Shown piece after piece: positions 57,233-64,000 of a stretch of DNA of 64,000 bases. The first letter of the stretch is position 1. Every line of letters begins with the position of its first letter. The stretch covers positions 620,001 through 684,000 of the forward strand of contig NZ_VFNP01000002.1 in the NCBI RefSeq assembly GCF_006715635.1, written 5' to 3'. This stretch comes from Streptomyces sp. SLBN-118 (GTDB taxonomy: Bacteria; Actinomycetota; Actinomycetes; Streptomycetales; Streptomycetaceae). Made by a program: the position numbers and the translations under genes. Under the pieces are notes generated by a model. The model saw nothing but the letters and a program-made list of their open reading frames with translations, did no database searches and was not told the DNA's origin.

Positions 57233-57844
57233 TCAGTGCTGCGCGCTGCGCCGCTTGCGCGCGGCCCACATGATGCCGCCACCCGCGACTATGACCACGG
57301 CGGCAGCGCCGGCGATCAGCGGAGTGGAGCTGGAGGAGCCCGTCTCGGCCAGGTCACCCGCGGGGCTCGGCTTGGTCGAAGCCGGGGGCACCTCGGCGGA
57401 GCTGGTGGCGGTGCTCGGGGTGTCGCTCGGAGTCTCGCTCGGCGCCGGAGTGGTCTGCGACGGGGTCGGCGTCGGGCTCGGCTTGTCGTCGCACACGGGC
57501 GCCGTCTTGGTCTCGTCGCGCGAGAACTTGTCGTCGTCGCCTGCCTTCACGACGAGACGGACGGTGAGCTCCTTGTCGTGCTTGGGGAGCTCGAGCTTCT
57601 TGTGGAAGTTTCCCTTGAACGTCTCGGTGGGCAGCAGGTCCTTGCCGTCCACCGTGACGGTCACGGTGTTGTCTTCCTTCGGGCTGTAGGCGGTGAGGTC
57701 GACGCCGACCTCGGTGCAGGAAACCTCCCACACGGGAGTGTGCGCCTGCGCGGTGCCGGCGGCCAGGCCGACGCCGAGTGCACTGACCGTCGCGATCGTC
57801 GCGAAGGCTCCTGCACGCCGCCACGATCTGTTGTTTGTTGTCAC
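57233..57844 (-). CDS. Sortase-anchored LAETG surface protein
   Basis: A 203-residue protein with a signal peptide (about 1-34, ending AGTAQAHT). A small beta-rich domain follows (WEVSCTEVGVDLTAYS, TVTVTVDGKDLLPTETFKGN; about 35-115). Then come a Pro/Thr/Ser-rich wall-spanning stretch (about 117-165) and a classic C-terminal sorting signal: LAETG at about 169-173, a hydrophobic helix (PLIAGAAAVVIVAGGGIMW) and the basic tail RKRRS. LAETG is the type used by class E sortases of Streptomyces. No sortase gene is in the window. It has its own terminator at 57139. Confidence 0.92.
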   Translation of the reverse strand: MTTNNRSWRRAGAFATIATVSALGVGLAAGTAQAHTPVWEVSCTEVGVDLTAYSPKEDNTVTVTVDGKDLLPTETFKGNFHKKLELPKHDKELTVRLVVKAGDDDKFSRDETKTAPVCDDKPSPTPTPSQTTPAPSETPSDTPSTATSSAEVPPASTKPSPAGDLAETGSSSSTPLIAGAAAVVIVAGGGIMWAARKRRSAQH

Positions 57845-58015
57845 TCATTCCTCCACGGTTGCCGCGCCACCCATCTGGCGGTGCGCGCACAGTACCGCCA
57901 AGCTCCCGGACGTTTACACCCACCCCACCCTTTTCTCTGACTGACTCGCGTCACCCAATCTGTCGCCCACTCGGCGCAGTTGACGGGCTCGCCCGAAACG
58001 GTAGGAACCCATACG

Positions 58016-58927
58016 GTGACCGAAATGAAGCGCAACCATTCCGACGCAAAGACGCGCGTCACCGTCCTGGTGGCGCTCGCCGCGAATCTGGTGATCGCCG
58101 TGGCGAAGGCCGTCGGGGGTCTCGCGGCGGGCTCCCCCGCGCTGCTCTCCGAGGCCGCCCACTCGGTCGCCGACAGCACGAACGAGGTTTTCCTGCTCAT
58201 CGCGCTGCGCCGGAGCCACCTCCCACCGGATACCCGCCACCCCTTTGGCTACGGCAAGGAGCGCTATTTCTGGGCTCTGCTGGCGGCCGTGGGAATTTTC
58301 GTCATGGGTGGCTGCTTCTCGTTCTATCAGGGCCTCCACGCATTGGCCACAAACCCGCAGGAATCCCACAAGGGTTATGTGGCCGGCCTGGCCGTCCTGT
58401 TCGTGGCGCTGCTCGCCGAGGGCGGATCACTGCTGCGCGCCCTGCACCAGATGCGCAAAGAGAAGGGGGCGCGAGACCCCGCGCTGCGGACCGTCATTGC
58501 CGAGGACAGCACCGCGGTGCTCGGAGTCGTGCTCGCGATGGCCGGAATGGCGCTTCATCTGATCACCGGTCAGGTGGTCTGGGAGGCGTCCGCGTCTCTC
58601 GCCATCGGCGCGCTTCTCGTGTACATCGCCTACCGGCTGGGCAGGGAGGCGCGCGACCGGCTGATCGGCGAGGCGGTCGATCCGGAGCTCAGCGGGGGCA
58701 TCCGCGAACTTCTCGACGACCAGGAGGAGATCCACAGGGTCGCCGCGCTGCTCACCATGCGGCTCGGCCTGGATTCGACGCTCGTGGCGGCACGGGTCGA
58801 TCTGACGCCGGGCTTCGACAGCGAGGAGGTCGAGCTCATCTGCGTACGCATCAAGCGGCAGATCCGGGAAACGTGGCCGGAAGCGGACCATGTCTTCCTC
58901 GACATCACGGAGGCGCCCGGCGACTGA
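58016..58927 (+). CDS. Cation diffusion facilitator (CDF) metal transporter
   Basis: A 303-residue CDF protein. VLVALAANLVIAVAKAVGGL is the first helix. SPALLSEAAHSVADSTNEVF gives the HxxxD metal-site pair of helix II, and RHPFGYGKERYFWAL the conserved loop. AEDSTAVLGVVLAMAGMALH gives the acidic residues of helix V, and a cytoplasmic C-terminal domain runs from about 215. It exports divalent cations (Zn/Fe/Mn type) by proton antiport. The start is GTG 58016 because AGGA lies 8-9 bases upstream. ATG 58025 is an alternative with poorer spacing. It is monocistronic. Confidence 0.9.
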   Translation: MTEMKRNHSDAKTRVTVLVALAANLVIAVAKAVGGLAAGSPALLSEAAHSVADSTNEVFLLIALRRSHLPPDTRHPFGYGKERYFWALLAAVGIFVMGGCFSFYQGLHALATNPQESHKGYVAGLAVLFVALLAEGGSLLRALHQMRKEKGARDPALRTVIAEDSTAVLGVVLAMAGMALHLITGQVVWEASASLAIGALLVYIAYRLGREARDRLIGEAVDPELSGGIRELLDDQEEIHRVAALLTMRLGLDSTLVAARVDLTPGFDSEEVELICVRIKRQIRETWPEADHVFLDITEAPGD

Positions 58928-58958
58928 CGCCTGTCGCCCACAGCGCCGCCCGCGTGGG

Positions 58959-59459
58959 TCATTCGTCGGTTCGGCGGCTGATGGCGCGGGCCCAGAAGGG
59001 CAGGACGAACCAGCAGACGATGAACCATGCGACCATCCCGATCACAAGCCACAGCGCGACCTCATCGGCGACGACGATCCGCAGGATGAGCAGCAGCGCG
59101 GACGCCATCGTGCACAACAGCAGAACCAGGCCCACGACTGTGAGGCGGGAAGCCCAGTCGACCGTCTGCGGCTTGAGCCGCTGGCCGGTCAGGAGGCGAT
59201 GGAAGGAGACCGGCCCGACGAGAGCGCCGGTCGTCGCCGCCCCCAGCAGCACGGTGACCAGATAAATGTGGCGATCGGTGTCGGAAAGCTGGGCGAACCG
59301 GGGCTGGAAGGCCACCGCGAGCAGAAATCCGAACAGGATTTGAACGCCGGTCTGAGCGACCCTCAATTCCTGCAGCAGGTCGGTCCATCTCCGGTCTGCC
59401 CTCTCCTCCGGCGTCTCGTCCCTGCCGCGCTCCGGGCTGTCTTGCGCTTCCTGTGTCAT
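58959..59459 (-). CDS. DUF6328 family four-helix membrane protein
   Basis: A 166-residue protein with an acidic N-terminus (DETPEERADRRWTDLLQELR), GVQILFGFLLAVAFQPRF as first helix, three further hydrophobic segments and a short basic tail. The conserved ADRRWxDLLQELRVxQTGVQ opening is that of DUF6328 proteins of actinobacteria; no function is known. It converges with the CDF gene (31-base gap). Confidence 0.85.
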   Translation of the reverse strand: MTQEAQDSPERGRDETPEERADRRWTDLLQELRVAQTGVQILFGFLLAVAFQPRFAQLSDTDRHIYLVTVLLGAATTGALVGPVSFHRLLTGQRLKPQTVDWASRLTVVGLVLLLCTMASALLLILRIVVADEVALWLVIGMVAWFIVCWFVLPFWARAISRRTDE

Positions 59460-59522
59460 GTGGCACGTCCTCGATGTGTACGCCGGAGAAGAGGGGGCAC
59501 CCGCTGATTGGAGGTACAGACT

Positions 59523-59693
59523 ATGGTTCCCATCCTGCTCGTTCTGCTTCTCGCACTGATTCTCTTCGGTGTCGGTTTCGCCGTGAAGGCGCTCTGGTGG
59601 ATTGCCATCATTGTCCTCGTCGTATGGCTGCTCGGATTCCTGATGCGGACGACATCGGCGGGCGGCACACGTTCTCGCTGGTACCGGTGGTAG
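59523..59693 (+). CDS. Small hydrophobic membrane protein
   Basis: A 56-residue protein starting at ATG 59523 (TTGGAGG at 59506-59512). Two nearly contiguous hydrophobic segments (VPILLVLLLALILFGVGFAV and ALWWIAIIVLVVWLLGFLM) are followed by a basic tail ending SRWYRW. Such short hydrophobic proteins are widespread in Streptomyces and often stress-linked; function unknown. A classical terminator follows 19 bases after the stop. Confidence 0.8.
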   Translation: MVPILLVLLLALILFGVGFAVKALWWIAIIVLVVWLLGFLMRTTSAGGTRSRWYRW

Positions 59694-59711
59694 CGAGAAA
59701 GGAATGGAGAG

Positions 59712-59736
59712 CGGCGGCCCTCAGGGCCGCCGTTTT
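59712..59736 (+). terminator. Rho-independent terminator
   Basis: CGGCGGCCCT (59712-59721) pairs perfectly with AGGGCCGCCG (59723-59732) around a single-base loop. TTTT and then CCTGTTTCTT follow. It ends the small hydrophobic protein transcript. Confidence 0.88.
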
Positions 59737-59862
59737 CCTGTTTCTTCCCCTTTCCTGTCCGCCTGCCGGCGAAAGGCGTCGAGGCGGCGCGGGGCGGGAC
59801 CGCGGACCCGGCCGAGTGCGCCGGCAGTGCCGGCACCCGGCCGAGTGCGCAGGTGCTCATGC

Positions 59863-61707
59863 TCAGCGCACCACCGCTTCTTCCACGAGCAGCCGTGCGG
59901 CGACCGCGATCGAATCGGCGTCGATACCCGAGACACGCAACTGCTCCTCGGGCGTGGCCGATGCGGGCATGTTCCGGACTCCGAGCCGCACCAGCCGGGG
60001 AGCCGGGCGCCCGTCCGAGAAGACTTCCGCGACCGCGTCCCCCAGGCCGCCCTGCGGGCGATGGTCCTCGACGGTCACCAGGCATCGTGTCTCGTCGGCC
60101 GCCTCCTGAAGCGTCCGCGCGTCGACCGGCTTGACCGAGTAGAGGTCGACGACCCGCACGGCAATGCCTTCGCGCTCCAGCAGTTCGGCCGCCGCCAGCG
60201 CTTCATGGACTGTCACTCCCGCGGCGACCACGGTCAACCGGTCCCGATCGCTCGACCGCAGCACCTTGCACCCGCCGACGGCGAACTTCTCGCCGGGGCC
60301 GTAGAGGACCGGCATGTCCCCCCTGCTGGTGCGCAGATAGCTGACACCGGGCGTAGCCGCCATGGCGTCGACCAGGCGGGCCGTCTGGTTGCCGTCACAG
60401 GGATAGAGCACGGTGCTGGCGGGCACCGCACGGAACATCGCAAGATCCTCGAGTCCCATCTGGGACGGTCCGTCCTGGCCTATGGCGACTCCCGCGTGCG
60501 AGCCGACGAGCCTGATGTTCGCCCGGCTGACGGCTGCCATCCGTATGAAGTCGTGGGCACGGGTCAGGAAGGCCGCGAACGTGGCGGCGTAGGGCACATA
60601 TCCCCGCGCCTGCATCCCCACGGCTGCCGCGACGAGTTGCTGCTCGGCGATGTAGCACTCGAAGTAGCGGCTGGGGTGCGCCTTGGCGAAGTATTCGGTA
60701 CGGGTCGAGTCGCCGACCTCGCCGTCGAGGGCCACGACGTCGGCGCGCTCCGAGCCGAGTGCCGCCAGGGCCTGTCCGTAGGCGGTACGGGTCGCGACCG
60801 ACTCACCGATCTCAAAGCGCGGCGGCTCGGCGGGCGCGCCGCGGGTGCCGTGCAGCACGCGTGCCGCGGGCGGCGGCTGGACATCGACATGGATGTGGCG
60901 CGGTCCACCGAGTTCCTCGATGGCTTCGTCGGCGTCGGGCAGCGGTTTGCCGTGCATGCCCTCCCGGTCCTCGACGGATGAGACGCCTCGGCCTTTGCGG
61001 GTCCGGGCGATGACCGCGGTGGGCCGGCGGAAAGTGGTGCGGGCCTCGGCCAGTGCCTCGTCGACCGCGCCGACGTCGTGGCCGTCGATCTCCACGGTGT
61101 GCCAGCCGAAGGCCTGCAGCCTGCGGGCGTAGGCGCCGAGGTTCCACTCGTGGCGCGTCGGGCCGCGCTGGCCGAGGCGGTTCACATCGATGATCAGCGT
61201 CAGATTGTCGAGGTGTTCGTCCGCTGCGTGCTCGACGGCTTCCCATACGGACCCCTCGGCCATTTCGCTGTCGCCCGACAACACCCACACCCGATAGGGG
61301 ATCTGGTCGAGCTTCTTGCCCGCGAGCGCCATGCCGACACCGACCGGCAGGCCCTGCCCGAGCGACCCGGTGGCCACGTCCACCCACGCCAGGCGGGGGG
61401 TGGGGTGTCCTTCGAGACGGCTGCCGAGTTGGCGGAAGGTGAGGAGTTCCTTCTCGTCGACGGCGCCGGCGGCCCGGTAGAGGGCGTACAGCAGCGGTGA
61501 GGCATGTCCCTTCGAGAAGATCAGCCGGTCGTTGCCGGGATGGCCGGGCCGGTCGAAGTCGTAGCGCAGATGGTTGGCCAGCAGCACGGCGGCAAGGTCC
61601 GCCGCCGACATGGAGGACGTCGGGTGCCCGGAGCCCGCCGCATCGGCGGCCCGAACGGAGTCCACACGCAACTGCTGGCCCAGTTCTGCCAGTTGTTCGG
61701 TTCGCAT
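59863..61707 (-). CDS. Transketolase
   Basis: A 614-residue thiamine-diphosphate enzyme starting at ATG 61707 with AAGGAGGAG 5 bases upstream. RAADAAGSGHPTSSMSAADL opens the protein, and SKGHASPLLYALY, GSLGQGLPVGVGMALAG and GDSEMAEGSVWEAVEHAAD contain the ThDP motif (GDSEMAEG... with Asn in LIIDVNRLGQ). DGEVGDST, YIAEQQLVAAAVGMQARG and SHAGVAIGQDGPSQMGLED form the pyrimidine-binding half. It transfers two-carbon ketol units. At 614 rather than about 690 residues it belongs to the short, mammalian-like group. It is coupled to the upstream NDH-2-like gene (TGAGATG), so it is unlikely to be the housekeeping pentose-phosphate copy. Confidence 0.92.
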   Translation of the reverse strand: MRTEQLAELGQQLRVDSVRAADAAGSGHPTSSMSAADLAAVLLANHLRYDFDRPGHPGNDRLIFSKGHASPLLYALYRAAGAVDEKELLTFRQLGSRLEGHPTPRLAWVDVATGSLGQGLPVGVGMALAGKKLDQIPYRVWVLSGDSEMAEGSVWEAVEHAADEHLDNLTLIIDVNRLGQRGPTRHEWNLGAYARRLQAFGWHTVEIDGHDVGAVDEALAEARTTFRRPTAVIARTRKGRGVSSVEDREGMHGKPLPDADEAIEELGGPRHIHVDVQPPPAARVLHGTRGAPAEPPRFEIGESVATRTAYGQALAALGSERADVVALDGEVGDSTRTEYFAKAHPSRYFECYIAEQQLVAAAVGMQARGYVPYAATFAAFLTRAHDFIRMAAVSRANIRLVGSHAGVAIGQDGPSQMGLEDLAMFRAVPASTVLYPCDGNQTARLVDAMAATPGVSYLRTSRGDMPVLYGPGEKFAVGGCKVLRSSDRDRLTVVAAGVTVHEALAAAELLEREGIAVRVVDLYSVKPVDARTLQEAADETRCLVTVEDHRPQGGLGDAVAEVFSDGRPAPRLVRLGVRNMPASATPEEQLRVSGIDADSIAVAARLLVEEAVVR

Positions 61708-61708
61708 C

Positions 61709-63034
61709 TCACTCCTCCTTGGCGGTGGCCGGGCCGGGGACATGGGCGAGTTCCGGTGAAGCGGTGTCCAGCGGAACTGCCCAGGAACGGACGAGACCCA
61801 GCTGGACGGCCTGACGCGGCAGCACAGCGTCCAGCAGCCAGTCCGCGGCGACACGCACCCGGTTGCCGGGCATGGCTGCCAGGTGATAGCCGCGGGTCAC
61901 GGCGCCCGCGAGCGGCCCGGACAGCGCAATGCCCAGCGGGTTCGCGGCGGCCTGGACGCCTCCGAGGTCCACGGCGAAGCCCAGATCATGATGTTCGTAC
62001 GGGCGCTGGTCGCCGTCGCCGAGTGAGGCCGCGACATTGAGTCCGGCCAGCTTGCCCTGGCGCGAGGCGTGCTGGGCGGTCATCGGCGTGTACTCGCCGG
62101 GCCGGGTCAGGTCCGGCACGGCGGCCGCGTCGCCGCAGGCGAAGACCTCGGGATGCCCGGGAACGCCAAGCCGGGGCTCGACCACGAGACGCCCTCGTTC
62201 GACGGGGAGTCCGATCTCGGACACCAGCGGGTCGGGACGTACGCCCACGCACCAGATCAATGTCCTCGTCTCGATGAACTCCCCGTCGTCCAGCAGTACT
62301 CCGTCCTCCGTGACCTCCTTGACCGACGACCCGGTACGTACGTCGACACCGCGCCGGCGCAGCACCCGGTCGGCCGTCGAGGACAGCCGGCGGTCCAGCT
62401 CGGGCAGGACGCGGTCGGCGATGTCGACCAGCACCCAGCGTGCCCGGCCGCCGGACCCGGCGCGCCGTTTGCGTGTCAGCGCGTCCGTGAACAGCCCGCC
62501 CTGAGCGGCGACTTCCGTTCCGGTGTACCCGGCGCCGACGACCACGAAGGTACGGCGCGAGGCGCTTTCCCCCGCACTCGCGGCGACGTCGGCGAGCTCG
62601 ATCTGACGGGTGATGTGGTCGCGCAGGTAGAGGGCCTCGGGAATGCCGCGGAACCCATGGGCGTGATCGGCGACCCCCGGCACGGGGAGGAGCTTGTTCA
62701 CACTTCCGACGGCCAGCACCAGACGGTCGTACTCCAATGTGCCGGAGCGGCCCTCGGGATCGGTGAAGCGGACGCGCCGCGCGTCCAGATCGACTTCCCT
62801 GGCCTCGCCCAGCTGCAGGCGTACCCGCGGCAGAGCGCCGGGGAGCGAGACGGTCACTCGCCTGGGCTCCAGGATTCCCGCCGCGACCTGCGGCAGCAGC
62901 GGCAGATAGAGGAAGTAGTCGGTGGGATTGAGCAGGATGATCTCGGCCTCGTCCCGGGCGGTCCTGGAGAGCGCGCGGGCGGCCTGGAAGCCGGCGAATC
63001 CGGCTCCGACGACAACGACACGGGAACGATTCAC
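61709..63034 (-). CDS. Type II NADH dehydrogenase-like FAD oxidoreductase
   Basis: A 441-residue pyridine nucleotide-disulphide-type flavoprotein starting at GTG 63034 (MNRSRVVVVGAGFAGFQAAR). The N-terminal FAD motif VVVVGAGFAGFQAARALS, LLNPTDYFLYLPLLPQVAAG, the NAD motif FVVVGAGYTGTEVAAQGGLF and PEVFACGDAAAVPDL are the NDH-2 set. The Tyr-Phe-Leu-Tyr-x-Pro-Leu-Leu-Pro stretch is typical. The C-terminal region (from about 365) is amphipathic and may bind the membrane. It would pass electrons from NAD(P)H to quinone. It ends one base before the transketolase ATG. Confidence 0.9.
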   Translation of the reverse strand: MNRSRVVVVGAGFAGFQAARALSRTARDEAEIILLNPTDYFLYLPLLPQVAAGILEPRRVTVSLPGALPRVRLQLGEAREVDLDARRVRFTDPEGRSGTLEYDRLVLAVGSVNKLLPVPGVADHAHGFRGIPEALYLRDHITRQIELADVAASAGESASRRTFVVVGAGYTGTEVAAQGGLFTDALTRKRRAGSGGRARWVLVDIADRVLPELDRRLSSTADRVLRRRGVDVRTGSSVKEVTEDGVLLDDGEFIETRTLIWCVGVRPDPLVSEIGLPVERGRLVVEPRLGVPGHPEVFACGDAAAVPDLTRPGEYTPMTAQHASRQGKLAGLNVAASLGDGDQRPYEHHDLGFAVDLGGVQAAANPLGIALSGPLAGAVTRGYHLAAMPGNRVRVAADWLLDAVLPRQAVQLGLVRSWAVPLDTASPELAHVPGPATAKEE

Positions 63035-63113
63035 AATCGACTCCGGCGCGAGTGGGGACTGGGCATGACGAGCCCGGCGGGTGCCCCTGAGCCGCTGCGC
63101 CAAACCGGCGCCG

Positions 63114-63341
63114 TCACTCGTAGTGGCGGCGGTCGCGCTCTGCGTCGACCACCGGCGTCGTCGGCGGCACGATGACGCGCCGGCGCCTGGCGATGCTGGT
63201 GAACGTGGCGACGCCGATGATGCCCACGGCCATAAGGATCAGGCCCACCACGTCGAGATTGGCGCCTTCCACCTTCCAGTCGGTGGCGAACGTCAGTATC
63301 GCTCCGGCGGCGATCAGAATGATGCACCCGCCAAGACCCAT
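63114..63341 (-). CDS. DUF6458 family small membrane protein
   Basis: A 75-residue protein from ATG 63341. MGLGGCIILIAAGAILTFAT and the second helix LDVVGLILMAVGIIGVATF flank DWKVEGAN. The C-terminal tail is basic then acidic. The pattern is that of DUF6458, a two-helix actinobacterial protein of unknown function. GTG 63350 would add three residues. Confidence 0.85.
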   Translation of the reverse strand: MGLGGCIILIAAGAILTFATDWKVEGANLDVVGLILMAVGIIGVATFTSIARRRRVIVPPTTPVVDAERDRRHYE

Positions 63342-63614
63342 GTGACTCACCTTCCCTGGACGTATCCCTGCTGGAGAACCTTCTGCTGTACGAATCGCTG
63401 CGCAGGGTGCTCACGGCCGGGTACCCGTGCCAGGAGGCGGAAAACAGTGGACGGCGGGCAGAAAGCGCGGGGGCAGCGGGTTCGGCGGTGACGCGGGGGC
63501 GACTTCGCGGGCGCGCCGCTCGCGAGGACGCCTCCTCGGCGAGAGGATGGGCTCCGTCAGCCGACTCCTGTCACCCCCTCCGCCCACGCGCTTTCGATCA
63601 GGACACCGAGTGTT

Positions 63615-64000
63615 ATGGACAATGAACCGAGAGCAGTCAGATCCGGGACCGCCCCGTCGAGCGCGTCCGTGTTCGGTGCGCCCTGCTGGGTCAGCCTGAT
63701 GGCCCGGGACCTGCAGGCCGCACAGGACTTCTACGGAGCCGTACTGGGCTGGCGCTTCCGCAAGGGCCGCATGGGTGAGGAATTCAGCGTCGCCTTCTAC
63801 GACGGCGCGCCGGTCGCGGGCATCGGGGCGCTTGCGCCCCGGCTGGCGGTCGCGGTCGACTGGACTCCGTACTTCGCCGTGACCGACACCGATGAGGCGG
63901 CGGCACGCATCCGGGAGCGCAGCGGCACGGTCGCGGTCGGCCCGCTGTCGTTCTCCATGGGGCGCGGCGCCCTGGCGGCAGACCGTGACGGAGCCGTCTT
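63615..64000 (+). CDS. VOC-family protein, 3' end outside window
   Basis: An ATG at 63615 opens a frame that is still open at the last base (128 complete codons). After a 20-residue leader it reads FGAPCWVSLMARDLQAAQDF and YGAVLGWRF, the first beta-alpha-beta module of a glyoxalase-like VOC domain. WTPYFAVTDTDEAAARIRER then begins the second module. The split into two halves with PYFAV is typical of Streptomyces VOC proteins of about 250 residues. The reaction is unknown. Confidence 0.8.
   Translation, partial: MDNEPRAVRSGTAPSSASVFGAPCWVSLMARDLQAAQDFYGAVLGWRFRKGRMGEEFSVAFYDGAPVAGIGALAPRLAVAVDWTPYFAVTDTDEAAARIRERSGTVAVGPLSFSMGRGALAADRDGAV

Overview
The window reads as chromosomal DNA of a high-GC actinomycete, almost certainly a Streptomyces or close relative. 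The support is a very strong third-position G/C bias in every gene, frequent GTG/TTG starts, a DUF397 protein, a Tat-exported serine hydrolase, a LAETG sortase substrate, and DUF6328/DUF6458-type small membrane proteins. No rRNA, tRNA, CRISPR array or phage genes are visible.

Layout. (1) 1-0.6 kb: right end of an IS701-like insertion sequence with a frameshifted transposase, abutting the stop codon of a DUF397 gene at a CTAG target. (2) 1-13.7 kb: a CoA-thioester/lipid catabolic island. It holds two thiolase-fold proteins with a DUF35 OB-fold partner, an EchA19-like crotonase divergent from a FadD19-like acyl-CoA synthetase, a VOC protein, a phenylacetate-CoA ligase, two more acyl-CoA synthetases and a nitronate monooxygenase-like flavoprotein. 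Gene content and order recall parts of the mycobacterial cholesterol side-chain regulon (Rv3515c/Rv3516 and Rv3521-Rv3523). A perfect match to the KstR operator consensus (TNNAACNNGTTNNA) lies in front of the crotonase. A near-identical one lies in front of a FadE26-like acyl-CoA dehydrogenase at 52.8 kb, on the far side of the polysaccharide cluster. (3) 13.8-22.5 kb: Tat serine hydrolase, FAD oxidoreductase, Ser/Thr kinase with nine TPR-like repeats, MpaB-type oxygenase, GH15 hydrolase.

(4) 23.1-50.7 kb: one long, almost completely overlapping, rightward operon of 20 genes for a Wzx/Wzy-type exopolysaccharide. It encodes the initiating sugar-phosphate transferase, an AlgD-type GDP-mannose 6-dehydrogenase, glycosyltransferases, two Wzz-like proteins without an ATP-binding kinase motif, an AsnB-type amidotransferase, and a fused alcohol dehydrogenase/Gfo-Idh-MocA oxidoreductase. 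It also encodes a heparinase II/III-like lyase, a beta-helix lipoprotein, a Wzy-like polymerase and a Wzx-like flippase. A distinctive sugar cassette completes it: C-methyltransferase, glucose-1-phosphate cytidylyltransferase, PIG-L deacetylase, SDR, DUF4910 M28-like protein, pyruvyl transferase, RmlC-like epimerase, class III aminotransferase. A convergent PAP2 phosphatase follows. I infer a uronic-acid (possibly uronamide) and CDP-sugar containing, pyruvylated polymer. This is the best candidate for an undescribed system here.

(5) 51.6-64 kb: FadE26-like dehydrogenase, a serine-hydrolase remnant, a large secreted phosphodiester glycosidase/metallophosphoesterase, the LAETG protein, a CDF metal transporter, small membrane proteins, a translationally coupled NDH-2-like oxidoreductase/transketolase pair, and a VOC gene running off the end.
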